A stretch of 64,000 nucleotides of DNA from assembly GCA_947846985.1 (NCBI GenBank), contig CANTUZ010000026.1:57084730-57148729 (forward strand), in the 5' to 3' direction. The notes under the pieces were generated by a model that worked only from the letters and a program-made list of their open reading frames with translations, ran no database searches and was not told the origin of the DNA. Positions 26,001 to 38,662 of this stretch are shown here, in pieces; the first letter of the stretch is position 1; each line of letters opens with the position of its first letter. The translations under genes and the position numbers were made by a program. The DNA comes from Fratercula arctica (lineage: Eukaryota; Chordata; Aves; Charadriiformes; Alcidae).

Positions 26001-27589
26001 TTCCCCCCTCCCCCTGGCCCCCGACACATACACACACAATATAAATGTTTATCCATGAATTTTTCACTTCATGATATTAACTATTCCTATTTAATTTCAA
26101 TAATATTTATTAAATAAAAATAAGTAAATAATGAATTTAAAAAAATTGAAAAAGTAATTAAGGTTGATCATTTTGAGTTTTCGACAAAGAGAGACACAGA
26201 CAGATATTCTCTATATTCTTTACTGTGTCTGTATGTTTTACTTTTCATATTTTTCTTTCAGTGGTATTTATGTTCTTGATGGTTTGCATTTAGTATTTTG
26301 GTTTTATTGCAACACTGTGCTATTAAATTGGTCAGCAGGGAACTGCATAACGTCAGTCCAGATGGAACATGATGGAATGACAATCAAAAATATGGTGTTA
26401 GTTTGTAAGGATGGGTCATTAAGGCAAGAATTGTTGAAAAGGACTGAACAGGCTATAAAAAGGTTGGAACTAACATGTGAAGGAAAAGGCAAGGGTGAGA
26501 ATGTTAACATTTCAAGGTACAAATATTGTTGCACTGAACTAGATCATAAAGCAAATGGAATTTCAGAGCACTTGAAATCTGAGTTGCATCAAATCAGTGC
26601 TCTGTAGGGAAAAAAAATCACAAACCACACTGGAAACAAGTTTAGCCTGCATGTTTCTAAAAGTAAAGCTTGCAGCTAGCTTCCTATAGTATTTAGCATA
26701 TACTGTGTGCTAAAAGAACATCCTGTTTATCCATCTACCAGTCACCTACTTGCTTACCTAGCACATGTGCACCTTTATCACTAAAAATATGCTCTTGTGG
26801 CAAGGCAGCCCAACTAAGTCTTAAAAACTTATTGGTATTTTTATTTAGGTTTTGATGCTGAGAAAGCACCTGAAGGAAAGCTCTTCTAGTTTTGTTTCTA
26901 CTTAATAAAAAGGAACTTGTTGCAAATTTTACAGATCAGGGAGAGACTGAAGTGTTTAATTAATGCCTTTGTTGCATAATGCTTCATAAAAGATGAGAAC
27001 TGAGCAACTCTCTAACACCAAGTCAGCACCAAATGTAAAGATCTTTGGTATGGAAAGGGCTCAGACAGAGTGGGCTAATAAACATCACTCCAAGACAGAA
27101 GCCTACTTCTATATCAGAAAACCAGAAGGTGCAAGAGCTTGTTTGCTGGATTATCTCATGTCATTTGACCACAAGTATAATATTGAACTCTCTTATATTC
27201 CAAAACAGGGCAGCCATATGGAAGCTGGTGATTGGCTTGGGATAAATCTGTAAGCATGTCTGGAAATGTTTTGGGAGATGGTCCAGACTAAAAATACAGA
27301 GGGAACTGCTCACAGATAACATTGTTCCACCACTTAGGTACAAGCTGTGGTACTGTTCATCCTGGTAGCATAAATGTTTGGTTGAAGCAGACTCTGACTC
27401 TTAAAACTGTACAAATCTGAAGTGCTTGGCCCATACTGCCTTCCAGATTCTATTGACCGTCTCACTCAGGGTGCAAGGGCATCCTATTCTGCATTCCTTG
27501 GTTTCTTCTGAACCAAAACAAGACCAAAACAACTGCAAATTAAGCATACAAACTCATCTCAAAATATTGTCAGGAGGGGAATGAGAACT

Positions 27590-28737
27590 TATTTGCATGC
27601 AGGGCCCAGGAGATTTAACTTCAATCTGCAAAAAAAATCTAGGACAAATAATGAATTTACATATAAGTGCCTGGAAGAAACGAAGGAAATGAGTAAATAA
27701 CAAACATGAGTTTGTGAAGCAGAAATCGTTGTAGATAATCAATTTGCTTTTGATGATAGAATAATGTCTTCAATGCATTGAGGAGAAACAGTCGTTATGA
27801 AGTAACTTCTATCCAAAGAAGGCTTCTGACACAGTTTCATGTGACATTTTTGACACTCGCCAGCATGGGAACATGAAGTGTGAAATGGGGGCAAAACTGC
27901 TTGGAAAAAGTAGTTAGAAAGCCATTAGGCACAGTTCATTGCCAGAATGAGAGGAAGGATGAGAAAACATTCTTTAGGTGTCCACTTTATTCTTGGTTCT
28001 GTCCAATGTCTTCAGAAACTGCTAAGATGGAAGAATATGAAGTATGTTTATAAAATCTGTAAGTGACAAACAAGAGAGGAACTGAAACAACCCTGAAAAA
28101 AGCATATAAAAGGTTCTGAAAATAGTCTAGGCCTAATGAAGAGAAGCGTGACATTCTTTCCTCAGGCAGGGATAATCAGAGTTGCAAGTCTGAGCAACCA
28201 GCACAGCAGCAGTTCTTCAGCTATGCACCAGGGCTAAGTCATTTCAAAAGCTGAACAAAGACCAGTAATGTCACAGCTTTCGGGGAAAAAAAAGCCCTGA
28301 GAGGTTTGAATGCAACTTTGTCCCACAAGGTATGGAAAGACATTCACTCTCTTTTACACAGCATATACCTAACCAGCACGTGTTTCAAGTGATATGTATA
28401 CTAACCGTTAAAAATGCAGAAGACGGTGATGGGAATGAAAAACAGACAGAAAACTAAATCTACAGGGAAAGATTCAAAAGCTGGCATTATTTAGCCTGAA
28501 GAGAGAAATTAAAAGAGGGAGTTGTGAGAAAGCATACACGATGATCGTCTTTCAGGAAACAAGGAAAATGCATCTCCTAGGTGATGTATGCAATCTCCAT
28601 CCCTTGAGATCTTAAAAACCAGATTAAACAAATATCTTTCTGAAATGACACAGTTATAGACGATTTTACTTTGGCATAGGGGTTGGACTACTTTACATCT
28701 AGAAGTCCTTTCCAACCCTATTTTTCAATGACTATAT
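27590..28737 (+). mobile_element. Ancient CR1 LINE, reverse transcriptase to 3' end, plus
   Basis: The phrases of an old CR1 lineage appear in the right order. CAATCTGCAAAAAAAATC comes first, then AAGTGCCTGGAAGAAACG, then AACATGAGTTTGTGAAGCAG and TTTGCTTTTGATGATAGAAT (reverse-transcriptase region). Around 27818-27850 a frame reads SDTVSCDIF, a decayed form of the 'KAFDTVSHDI' reverse-transcriptase motif. Near 28490 LFSLKREIKRG matches the ORF2 C-terminal phrase. The element ends with GGGGTTGGACTACTTTACAT and a worn tail at 28737. Frames are broken throughout and internal deletions are likely, since the middle (about 27900-28470) is only weakly readable. The 5' edge is approximate. Confidence 0.72.
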
Positions 28738-31700
28738 GAAGTATTTGAGCACTATCCAAGAGAAATAGTGGATTGTTTACAAAGTCATCCTTTTTCTGTA
28801 AAAGTTGATGAAATTCTAGAACTAAAAATGACTTCCAAAAATTAATGGACTCATAATAATTTTTGTGTGTGAAATCAGTAAGGGTAAAATATGTGCCTCA
28901 AATTAGAGGTGTGTATCCCTTGTAATGCCTCAACATTGAGCGTTTAACTGAATAGTTTTCTGGAAGGATACAAGTTGTCCTAGAAAAACTTTATGTAAAA
29001 TTTACTGACACTAAATCTAATTCAAGTTTGTCTTCATTGTCTGCACTAATCCACATATTTTTTAGTCCGTTCCTCTAACATCATCTGAAACTGAAGATTA
29101 TACCAATCCCCTAAAACTATTAGTCAGTTCCCAACTGTACTTAAAATCATGCGAAACAAAACCATAGTAATGTACCTACAATAACTGGGAGAACACTCTC
29201 CCCTTCCTTCCCTTTTCTCCAAAAGACTCTAACAATGAAATTAAAGGAGCCATCTAACTTAAATTCCTTCTCAAACATGACAAAACCTACAGGGAAATCT
29301 GCAAAACCTTTCTTTATATGTTCTTCATGTAGAAATAGTTCTTTGCATAATATTAAAAATATATTAATCTTGCAGACATAATATAGCTAAAATTTACAGA
29401 TGCAAAGGAAAACTTAAAGACAGCACCTACTAACAATTAAATTGATAGCAAGGAAGTAAAAGGAATATCAAATAACAGAAATACACTGCTGGATATCAAA
29501 ATGTCCTTAGGAATTTATTTAGAAATGAAACTTTGCTTTATCAGTGAAAAACTTTAGGCCTCTTTTTAAAAGTTCAGTTGTCAGTTGTCACTAAAATAAT
29601 TTTTATGCAACTGAGCAAACTGAAGACAATGTTGAAAGCTCTACACGGCAAAAAGCAATAGCTGTACTGAAATACAGGGGAAAAAAAATGAAGTCCAGTG
29701 CAAAGGTACATTCCATACAGTTTGGACAGGTGAATGTACTTTACTTCAGTAGAAAGATGGAAAGCAACCTGGAAAACTGCAAAAATAGCAGGCGTGGTGA
29801 CAGATGTATGTAATTTTGCTCTATCAGAGGTAAGGGAAGTTGCATAACCATACATCTCCTGCTTTCTTTTGAAGCAGATTTCTCTACATATGCACAACCA
29901 TAGCAAAGGTTTTATTTTCATATCTTTGACATCTCTAGAATTGGAACTTGTGAGAAGGTAACTTGCTAAGCACCACGGTACAAGTTGTGAAATTAATGAA
30001 GAATGCTAACTTACAATATATGTTAACCAAAATAAACAGGAACAAAAATGCAATTTAAACACTAATTTTCCTCCAAAAAGCCAGGTGCTATCTCAGCTGA
30101 AGCCTACATACAATTTTTACTTTCTTAGACATTTTCTCAAAAAAGTTTCATAAAATGAAGCATATTTTACAACATTACTTTTGCCAGTTCCATTTATGGC
30201 TGACTTTAACCCGTTCCTAATTCTTCATGATATACGTATAGATGGAGACAAAATAATAGCTCCTTTGGACAAATCTACTATAATAATGGCATGAAAGTAT
30301 CATCTGAATGACTCTGAGTAGTTTTAAAGGAAATTAAATTTCAAATTAGAAGGTTGCAAGAGGGTAAAAAAGTGTGTAAAACCTCTGCCATACTTTATCT
30401 TATACCTCATTCCCCCATCCTTTTATGTAAAATAGTAGATAGACAGACACATGGGCAGCTACATAGGTTACTGTTACTTGTGTAAAGAATGGCCATACCC
30501 ACCATTTCACTTGGTGGGTCATCATTTGCTCACTTAAGAACATGAGAGCCTACTCACTGATTTGTTAGGTGGTTATTGGACTGTTTATGCTTGGAAAAAT
30601 GCTGCCACACCAGGAATATGACAGCACAACAACACATCAGTGTGACCATGTCACAGGCAGGCACGGCTAGCTAAGATTTCTTTTAGGCTTCGTTACTATG
30701 TGTAACAGTGACAATCTGTTGGCAACGTGACTGTCAATCTCCGGTGGGCTGCTGTTTGGGACTGGTTATTGTTTAACACCAAAACTTCTACTGGCAGCTA
30801 TTTTACCTGTGCCAGCTTGATTAAAACTAAAAAAATAAAAAACCTAGAAGTTTTTACTCAGACTTTACTCACATCTCCATTTGGTCATGCAAAACCATTT
30901 CAGGGAATATCACCATTTGGTGCATGGTCAGAGTACTCAAAGTGGCAGAACTTTTGCTAGCAGAAGATATACGGTTCCTCATTTCGCCCTCAGACTCTGG
31001 AATCAGGTGAAAGCTTCATAGAAGTGGAGTGGCTGCACAGCTGCTCTGTGTTGGTTACACATCTGAGAAAGCTAACAAGTATAAATTAATCTATCCAGGA
31101 TTGTTTCTAATTTATGATTCCTTAACTTGCTAATCATTTCAAAAGGCAACATGTGCCTAATTTGTGGGTTCTTTCATTTTCTTTGTCCTTTTCCTTAACA
31201 ATATCCATTCTTCTTCCAACTGCATACTGTAACCAGGGAGACCTGCCATTGCTAGCTAGGAGCAGTCAGATATGGTGATGTTTGTGGTGGTCGGGTGGTA
31301 CATGCAGAGAAGTAAGCTAATCAGAGTTCAAATCTCACTTCAGCTGAGGACTTATTTTCCTCACTTGCAAATAATTCCTCTGAAACATTTTAAATCATTT
31401 CAGAGGCTCGCTCTCCACTGTCACCAGAAGGCAATATTGGTGTGTGCATAAACACACCTGAGGCAAGTTTTTACCACACTAGCTCAGGTAGGTAAAACCA
31501 GAACACCATGGAGACACAGATTTCAGAACTTGGGCTTTTGTAGTCTCTGATCCAAATTTTGCTGCTATTTTTATCTATCATCTCAAATATTTTCACGTCT
31601 TGGCCTCAGCCATGTCTTCTTGAAGCTGCAGTGTGCATACTCTAACCCATTTATTCCACAGTAAGAACTCATGACCAGACAATTGTTCGCTGCTATGGGA

Positions 31701-33808
31701 CCACATTCCAAATGTACCTTATATCATAATCAGATACCCAGCTAAGTGGTTCTTAAAATCTGTGCTATAAAAATGCATATATGACTGCTATCACCATCAG
31801 AAATTCATAAAGAGTTACAGAATATCATCCAGGTACTGCAGAATTATGAAGTTTACTGCCAAAGCTTTCAGAATATTATATCAGTACATAATTAAGTGTA
31901 TATACACAAATAAAGATGTCTATGCATGAATATGTACAGGACTGAGAAGGGGAGAATGTGGGGTATGTGACAACCTTGGAGGAAAGACTGGTCGGAACTG
32001 CCTCTTGTAGCTCTACTTGGAGCTGTAAATCACAGTACAGAGGTGGATTAACCCCCCAATTCACATACATGTAACAGCAGAATATAAAAAAGAGTGAGAG
32101 AGTTGACTTTATGCTTACACAGCACTTTCAACTCTAAAGCTCAAGGTTGCTCAAACTTGATTAAATCTCCCCACCCCCAGCAGGCCAACCATGTGTCGTC
32201 CCTTGCAGGGTTTCTGCTGGTAGCAGGGGTGGCTCCTGTCATGCAGTCCCCAGGAGGATTCAGTGGCAGGCAGTCCTATCTTGCAATTTCTTCCACCACC
32301 TTTCTCACCCTCCCCTGCCCTCCTTCTCTGCAGCCCGTCCCGTGGACTGCAGCCCCATGGTGCTTACAGGAGTGTGACATTCTCCCCTCTCACTCCACCT
32401 GCCTCGGTGAAGGCAACCGGTTAGAGGAGGGGAGATGCCATCCAGTGAACATCCACAGGGCATCACTCCATCTTTCTCGCCATTTTCCAAAGTGGAGGAG
32501 GTTGCTGCCTTATCCCCAGGTAAAAGCTCAGCAAGTCGACAAGTGGCTCAAAAAGTTGCTTTAAACGAGCAAGAGCCTGGTCTCTGGTCTCCTTGGTCTT
32601 CCCACAGAGCAGGCCAAACTATCCTTCTTTCTTCATTCAGTGACTTAATTCCCAAGTCAAAATTTTCAGCCCCTGAACTCCAGCAGTACTTTGGACTTGT
32701 GCTAGCACAAGGAGGAGTAGCATATACATTTCTCCTGCCTCCCTCCACCCAGACCCACCCTTCATTTGAAGTGGAAAACTAGACTTCCATTCAAATCTTC
32801 ATCTACTTGTTGCTATTGACTAAGGAGAAGGGAGTGCACTGTCTAGTCTTCCAAGCAGCTGTAAGCCTTAATTGGGGTCATCAAGCAATAATTTGCATAG
32901 TTTGCTTGTTTAAATTACAAAAAAATTCAGTCACTCCATCCAAATACAAGAGGGGCAAGGCAGAGGGAACGTCTACCAAGCAAATCACAATATAGTACAG
33001 GGAGGTTTTTTTGAAACCTATTTGGAAAGAGTGCTAATAACCACACATTCAAAAATGTGTTGACATCACTCACAGCGATGGGCAGTGGCCCAAGGATTAC
33101 CCCAGGGAGAGCAGCTTGTTCCAATCAAGAGCAGAAGAGCAGCGCAGAAAACAATGAAAAACATTCCCTCCTGTGGGATACAGATCCAAGCTGGCTTATG
33201 AGCCATAACCACTGTGCAGGAATATTCACTGTGAGATGAACTGTCGTGCAGTGACCTGCAGGGAAGGTATTTTGTGCAAACAACAAAACAGAACAAAATG
33301 CCATGGTGAATAGGTATAACAGGCTTTATCTTGCTCGCAGCTGTCTGTTTTACAAGCAGTGCTGTCTTCAGGCCTGTTGTACACTCTGTATAAGTACTCT
33401 GTAAAACATCTTTGCATAGGGACGATCTTTTATTTCCCCTGTATTTTACAATATGTGGTACAATGGAGATGTAATGACTTGGAGACACCACTGTGTAAAA
33501 TGAGTCCTGCAGTGTAAGCACTCACTGGTGACTTGGAAAGGCGCTTGTGGGTACACCTCAAATTCATCTGCTGGGTGAATTTTCTCTGAATTTCAGTGTA
33601 TCATGAAGATTAATAATCCAGTTTTAGCTGGAAAATAAATTATATTTGAAATCATAGACATTAAAAATGGATCAGTGTAAATGTTGGTTGGAAGGTTACA
33701 AAAATACAGCTTAACCCTAGGAAGCCAAAGGTCAAGAGAAAAGAAAAAAAGATTTACATTTTTCATCATTTTTGCTCAACTCTGAGAAACTTGCAATTAA
33801 AAATGTTG
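28738..33808. other. Unique non-coding DNA, no gene seen
   Basis: AT-rich; 28.8-30.7 kb has no repeat that I recognise. The part 32.1-32.8 kb is richer in G and C and carries chance frames up to 156 codons with antisense overlaps. Apart from a possible tRNA-derived SINE at 31280 nothing is supported. Confidence 0.55.
31280..31400 (+). mobile_element. Possible tRNA-derived (MIR-like) SINE relic
   Basis: TGGTCGGGTGG (31288-31298) resembles the RNA polymerase III A box (TRGCNNAGTGG; two positions off), and GTTCAAATCT (31326-31335) is a near-perfect B box (GTTCRANTCC). Their spacing of about 28 bp between boxes is tRNA-like. TTTTCCTCACTTGCAAAT follows, recalling the 'TTTCCTCATCTGTAAAAT' phrase of MIR-type SINEs. 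Divergence is high, so the family is uncertain. A real tRNA gene is unlikely because no acceptor-stem pairing is evident. Confidence 0.4.
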
Positions 33809-34889
33809 TAGAATCATAGAATCATAGAATTGTTAGGGTTGGAAGGGATCTTAAATATCGTCTAGTACCAACCCCCCTGACCTGGCCAGGGACACCTCTC
33901 ACTAGACCAGGTTGCTCAAAGCCCCATCCAGCCTGGCCTTGAACACTTCCAGGGATGGGGCTTTCACCACCTCTCTGGGCAACCTGTTCCAGTGTCTCAC
34001 CACCCTCATGGTGAAGAACTTCTTCCTAACATTCAATCTGAATCGACCCGTCTCTAGTTTTGATCCATTCCCTCTAGTCCTACCATTACCCGACATCCTA
34101 AAAAGTCCCTCACCAGCTTTCTTGTAGGCCCCCTTAAGATGCTGGTAGGCCACTATAAGGTCTCCTCAGAGCCTTCTTTTCTCCAGACTGAACAACCCCA
34201 ACTCTCTCAGTCTGTCCTCATAGGAGAGGTGCTCCAGCCCTCTGATCATCCTCGTGGCCCTTCTCTGGACACATTCCAGCACGTAGCAGGGGCTCCAGAA
34301 CTGGATACAGTACTCCAGCTTGGGTCTCACGAGAGTGGAGTAGGGGGGGAGAATCACCTCCCTCGACCTGCTGACCATGCTTCTCCTGATGCAGCCCAGG
34401 ATGCGATTGGCTTTCTGGACTGCAAGTGCACACTGATGGCTCATGTTGAGCCTCTCATCCACCAGCACCCAAGACCTTTTCTTCAGGGCTGCTCTCAAGC
34501 CAGTCACTGCCCAGCCTACATCGGTGCTTGGGATTGCCCTGACCCAGATGGAGGACCTTGCACTTGGTCTCGTTGAACTTCATGAGGTTGGCATGGGCTC
34601 ACTCTCCAGCCTGTCAAGGTGCCTCTGGATGGAATCTCTTCCCTCCAGTGTGTCAGCCATCCCACACAGGTTGGTATTGTCATCAAACTTGCTGAGAGTG
34701 CACTCAATGCCACTGTCCATGTCGTTGACGAAGATGTTAAACAAGACTGGTCCCCGTACTGATCCTTGAGGGACTGACTCCGCTTGTCACTAGCCTCCAC
34801 TTGGACACGGACCCATTGACAGCCACTCTTTGGGTGCGGCCATCAAGCCAGTTCTTTATCCACTGAATTGTCAGTCCATCAAACCCATA
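33809..34889 (-). mobile_element. CR1 LINE, 1.1 kb, 5'-truncated, minus
   Basis: The plus strand opens with three ATAGAAT-type tail octamers in tandem (33809-33830), then antisense 3' UTR, then ORF2 read backwards up to the reverse-transcriptase palm region. The last readable codons, near 34889, belong to [17 protein letters not shown], a CR1 reverse-transcriptase phrase. Nothing CR1-like follows beyond CATATTTTATG, so the 5' end is truncated there. It is the mirror image of the CR1 at 50091-51000 and covers the same part of the element plus about 200 bp. Confidence 0.95.
33902..34889 (-). pseudogene. CR1 ORF2 remnant (reverse transcriptase C-terminal half)
   Basis: The intact protein would be a CR1 endonuclease/reverse transcriptase that copies its own RNA at a nicked target. 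Only the part from late palm to the C-terminus is present. From 34507 down to 33902 one frame runs with a single stop at 34166-34168, between EKRRL and GDLIVAYQHLK. A CGA to TGA change fits the usual CpG decay. Near 34467-34471, in the phrase VLVDE, one base is missing, so the upstream half is in another frame. The catalytic FADD box has become F-D-D-N (about 34680-34692) through loss of the alanine codon. The end LSNLV plus stop is normal. It cannot encode a working enzyme. Confidence 0.9.
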
Positions 34890-36280
34890 TTTTATGTATT
34901 ATGTACTAAAAATAAGGGGGAGGGGGAAAAGAGACACAAAAGCAAGCAGCTCAGGGGATGCATGAGGAGGAAGGGAGTCCCTGAGCCCCTTCCTGCAGCC
35001 CAGATGAGGGACCAAGCAGAGCAGAGTCCCTGTCTGGGAAGCACCAGCCGACATGAGTCCTTGCCAACAAGGCCCGTCCCCGAGGACAGCTCTAGCGAGG
35101 CACTGGCTGTGTATTGCAGCCCAGCCTCAGGCTGTCTTCAGCGGCAAATACAAAGAGGAGGTAGAAGCTTGTGATTAGTGGTGTTAACCACAGGTTTGAC
35201 CACGTGATGCTTGACTTGACTTGGACGAGCTGCCTCCTCACAGTGCCTCTCTCTGAAGCTCACCACCATAACTCTGCATCCGCCTGTCCCTCTCCTCTCT
35301 GACCATTGCTCCATCTCCTCCATAGCTCACTAGGCTCCTTCCTTCTTCTGCTCACCTCCCCTTCTGCTGCCTCCCTCCTGATTAAACCAAGCAGGGAAGG
35401 AAATTTGGACAGGAAAAGAGACTACCACTGCACTCACAACACTTCCGTTTCACCATTGGGTCCATTTAATGGCGATCAAGCCCAAAAAAGTTTCAAACGT
35501 TTCATTCAGGCTGGTGGAGGAGAGGGACTAGATGCTCAGATAATAAGTAGCTCTGCTCTGCTTGCCCATCCTTTCCCCTCTTCATCTTCCTTCACTACCG
35601 TGTTTTCTGGCTGGGGCGTTGACAAGGGATATGTCACTTCACAATGAAGTGAAAACAGATGAAGTTTTCAGCTTTTGGGGCTTTTCCCTTTCTTTCAGAA
35701 ATTTTCCATCGTGTGATCTCAAAACTTGCTAGATTTTGTAAAAGCTGCAGAGAGGAAAATGAGAAAGTGAATAAATCAGAATAAATGAAAATATGGGGAG
35801 AGGAGCCCTTAGAGTTCCTCAGAAGGTAAAGAAGGAATGAAAAAAAAACACAATTGGAGAACATTGTGTAAAACTTGAAATAAAAATGGCATTCTGAGTT
35901 GTAATGAAGGGGTGAGGATGGGAAGATACTCCTAGTGACTAGTCACAGATCTGCCACTAAGATGCCAGCTCACTGTGTAAATAACAGGAGATGAAGGAAT
36001 TCTTGTCAGGGGCAATTCAAAGTCAGCAGTTTAGTTTCTTGTTCTAAACACCCCACTGAAGACAATTCCCTCTCAATTTTTATTTTTCTGACTCTTCTAC
36101 ATAGTGGGACGTATAGAAAGCAAGAGTGAGAATACATATCCTAAATTGCTTTTGCAAAAATGCCTCCTGCTAAGTGCAACTAAAATATTTCAAACCTGAA
36201 AAAAAAAAAAAAAAGCTTTTGGCAGAAACAAAATTCAAGTGATAAATGGTGAAAGGCTGTGCTGAAAATAAGAAAGAAAG

Positions 36281-36431
36281 AGAAAAGAAAAGAAAAGAAA
36301 AGAAAAGAAAAGAAAAGAAAAGAAAAGAAAAGAAAAGAAAAGAAAAGAAAAAGAAAAGAAAAGAAAAGAAAAGAAAAGAAAAGAAAAGAAAAGAAAAGAA
36401 AAGAAAAGAAAAGAAAAGAAAAGAAAAGAAA
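36281..36431 (+). repeat. (AAAAG)n microsatellite, about 30 units
   Basis: An almost pure pentanucleotide array of 151 bp with one extra A near 36350 that shifts the phase. All purine on this strand, it is a mirror repeat of the kind able to form triplex DNA. It is preceded by GAAA units and, upstream, by an A16 run. GGCTGTGCTGAA occurs on both sides (36255-36266 and 36452-36463). Confidence 0.97.
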
Positions 36432-38652
36432 CAGCTGCACAGATTGCAACAGGCTGTGCTGAACAGATGTTCTATACGTGTACCCTGCATTCATTCCCTT
36501 GATTCCTTATATTGTCCATGGACTTTTCAGTCCATTGAAGATGGTGGATCAGCACAGACCTGTTATATATATTTAGCAATACCTGCATTGTTATCTTTGC
36601 CAGTTACAGAGAACCTTACCTGCAACAATGCTGTAGTTACTTGTACTTCTTCATGTAATAAGTGACTAAATATGAGACTTGTGCTCACCCATTGACTACC
36701 TAGGGACATGATCCTGAGGTTATCAATGACATGTCTATGAAAATAGGTAAGGTAGGACCCCTCCACAGCAGGAGGGGCATAAACAGAAGCCACCAGGGTG
36801 GTCAGTTGCAGAAAGAGTTGACTCTTCATTAATACCTCATTAAGTTGCCAACTCCCTGCCAGCGTCTTGGTGAGGGAGCATATCCCTAGCAGAGCAACCG
36901 GTCCAGGGCTTGTAACACACTGGCATGATCTCTGGATTGGAAAATCCTGAGGCACAAACTGTTGGGGGCTGCCGGGTGACTAAGCAGAGGGGTAACTGTA
37001 CATTTCCCTGCTTTTCTACCATCCCCCCTGATATCTTCTGTTCTGTTGGCATAAACCAGTGCATGTTTTATTTATTAATTTTTTTTATTAAACCAAGGCG
37101 ACGGGCTATTATGTGTGATAGGAAAAAAAAAAAAACAACCAGAACAACAAAGCATTCCTCCTTCATCAGAGAGAAGCAAACACGTCCTTGACTGAGTGCC
37201 AGGATCTGAGTGTGACAGCACGGTTGCGTGTGCTCCAGCATCAGGAAAGCAGCCAGTGTCGCAGGCAGGGATTTTCCAGAGGGGACAGAAACATTCAGCC
37301 CCAGCTGCACTGGCAGAGGCCTGGGTAGCATGAAGTGGTCTAGGTCAGGGTTGCAGGCACCGCTGCACGAAGGAAGAAGGCAAACCAGCAGAGAGGTACT
37401 TGCCCTGGTTTCTTAAGATGTACAGTACAAGCCACAGGATTGTGGTCCAATTGGTAAAAGTGCCAGTGATGCTGGGTGTGTACCAACACCACTGTTTTAC
37501 TTAGCTTTAAAGGGATTTCCTTGCCTCCTAGAAATAGTCATAGCCCTTCCTTTATTGCAAAACAATAAAACACAGCCAGCAAGTTTAGTGGGTGCTGAGA
37601 GCAGAGGCTGAGTCAGTCAGGTACTAGTGAGGAAACTCACCCTGAAATGAAATGCAGCCACCCAAGCTTCTCACAATAGCATCACTGAGAGGCTGAACTG
37701 TTCTCAAACAAGACCGAAAGCTTTCAGAGGAATCAGAAAGAAAAAAGGGAAGACACTTGAAATCTTCCAAAGGAAGCACTGAAAATCAGCTGCTTCCAAA
37801 AAACAGCAAGCATTTCATTTGGGAGGGGGAAAAAAAAAAAAGGGGAAACAAGAAAATGTTTGTGACTTTTTGAAATGCTAATCTGGAACAGAACATCTCA
37901 TTTGCCAGTACTGAATCAGATACTGGCATGAAGATACTGAAGACGCAAGAAGCCCTTCATCCTTTTAAGTTAGCATTTCTTCCACAAGTAAAAATGATCT
38001 TCCTCTGTTAGCATGATTTTGTCAAAGATACAAATTGGATCATTAATGAACCTTCTGAAAGAGACTCGGTACAGGTTTGGAAAAGTCTGAAGCTGTTTGT
38101 TACGGTGTTCATACTACCTTATCTAGTTGTAATGAGGACTCATAAAAATTTTTTCCTAGAATATCCCATTGTCTCCAGGTCCTGTTGTTTTCACTTCATT
38201 TTTGAAATTAAAGGTTTTGCCACGCCGGGTTCCTCAAAGTGTTGATTTGCATGTGTCGGTAGGCATACAAGCATAAGAGGGAAATGGAAGTCAGGGCAAA
38301 TCCAAGTGATTTGGAGACATCACAGTAAAATATTCCCATATTTCTCCATCTAGCTACAAAAATCAGAAATCCTGTCTGTCCTTCTGACAACTACCAGCCT
38401 CCTCTCTCTTTCAAAGCTGTGAGGTAACAAAGGCAGAAGCATTTTCAACTTTATTTTATGCTAAAAATGTTCTTGCACCAGGTTTGTCTTTGCTAAACAC
38501 AATGCAAAAATAGCCCCTTCATTTCCAAGATGTTATGTTTTTTTACCCGAGAGACTGCAAGTCGCAAGCACTGTAGCCACAACCTCAGATATCTAATTCA
38601 TTACACATTAGTGTGACAGATATTTGTTGCTTGCACTTATTTTTTCATGCAG

Positions 38653-38662
38653 CCATATAAGG
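38653..38662. promoter_or_regulatory. Perfect CArG box sequence (SRF-type)
   Basis: CCATATAAGG fits CC(A/T)6GG exactly. A match of this length is expected by chance about once or more in tens of kilobases of AT-rich DNA and no promoter is visible nearby, so function is only a possibility. Confidence 0.2.

Larger units (their letters stand above)
21907..27589. other. Unique non-coding DNA, no gene seen
   Basis: Contains a TG/TA microsatellite (22835), a 43-bp CR1 remnant (22989), A-rich sequence near 25205-25265 and a very AT-rich stretch at 26085-26165. A 147-codon plus frame (26164-26607) starts in low-complexity sequence and resembles no protein I know; I treat it as chance. No splice-site-bounded exon is convincing. 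Confidence 0.55.

Noticed and set aside
26164..26607. A 147-codon plus frame with a hydrophobic N-terminal part
   Set aside because: It starts in low-complexity AT-rich sequence, has no recognisable domain and an antisense frame overlaps it.
36170..36665. Long Lys/Arg/Glu frames (plus) and Phe/Leu/Ser frames (minus)
   Set aside because: They are direct translations of the AAAAG microsatellite and have no sequence outside it that resembles a protein.
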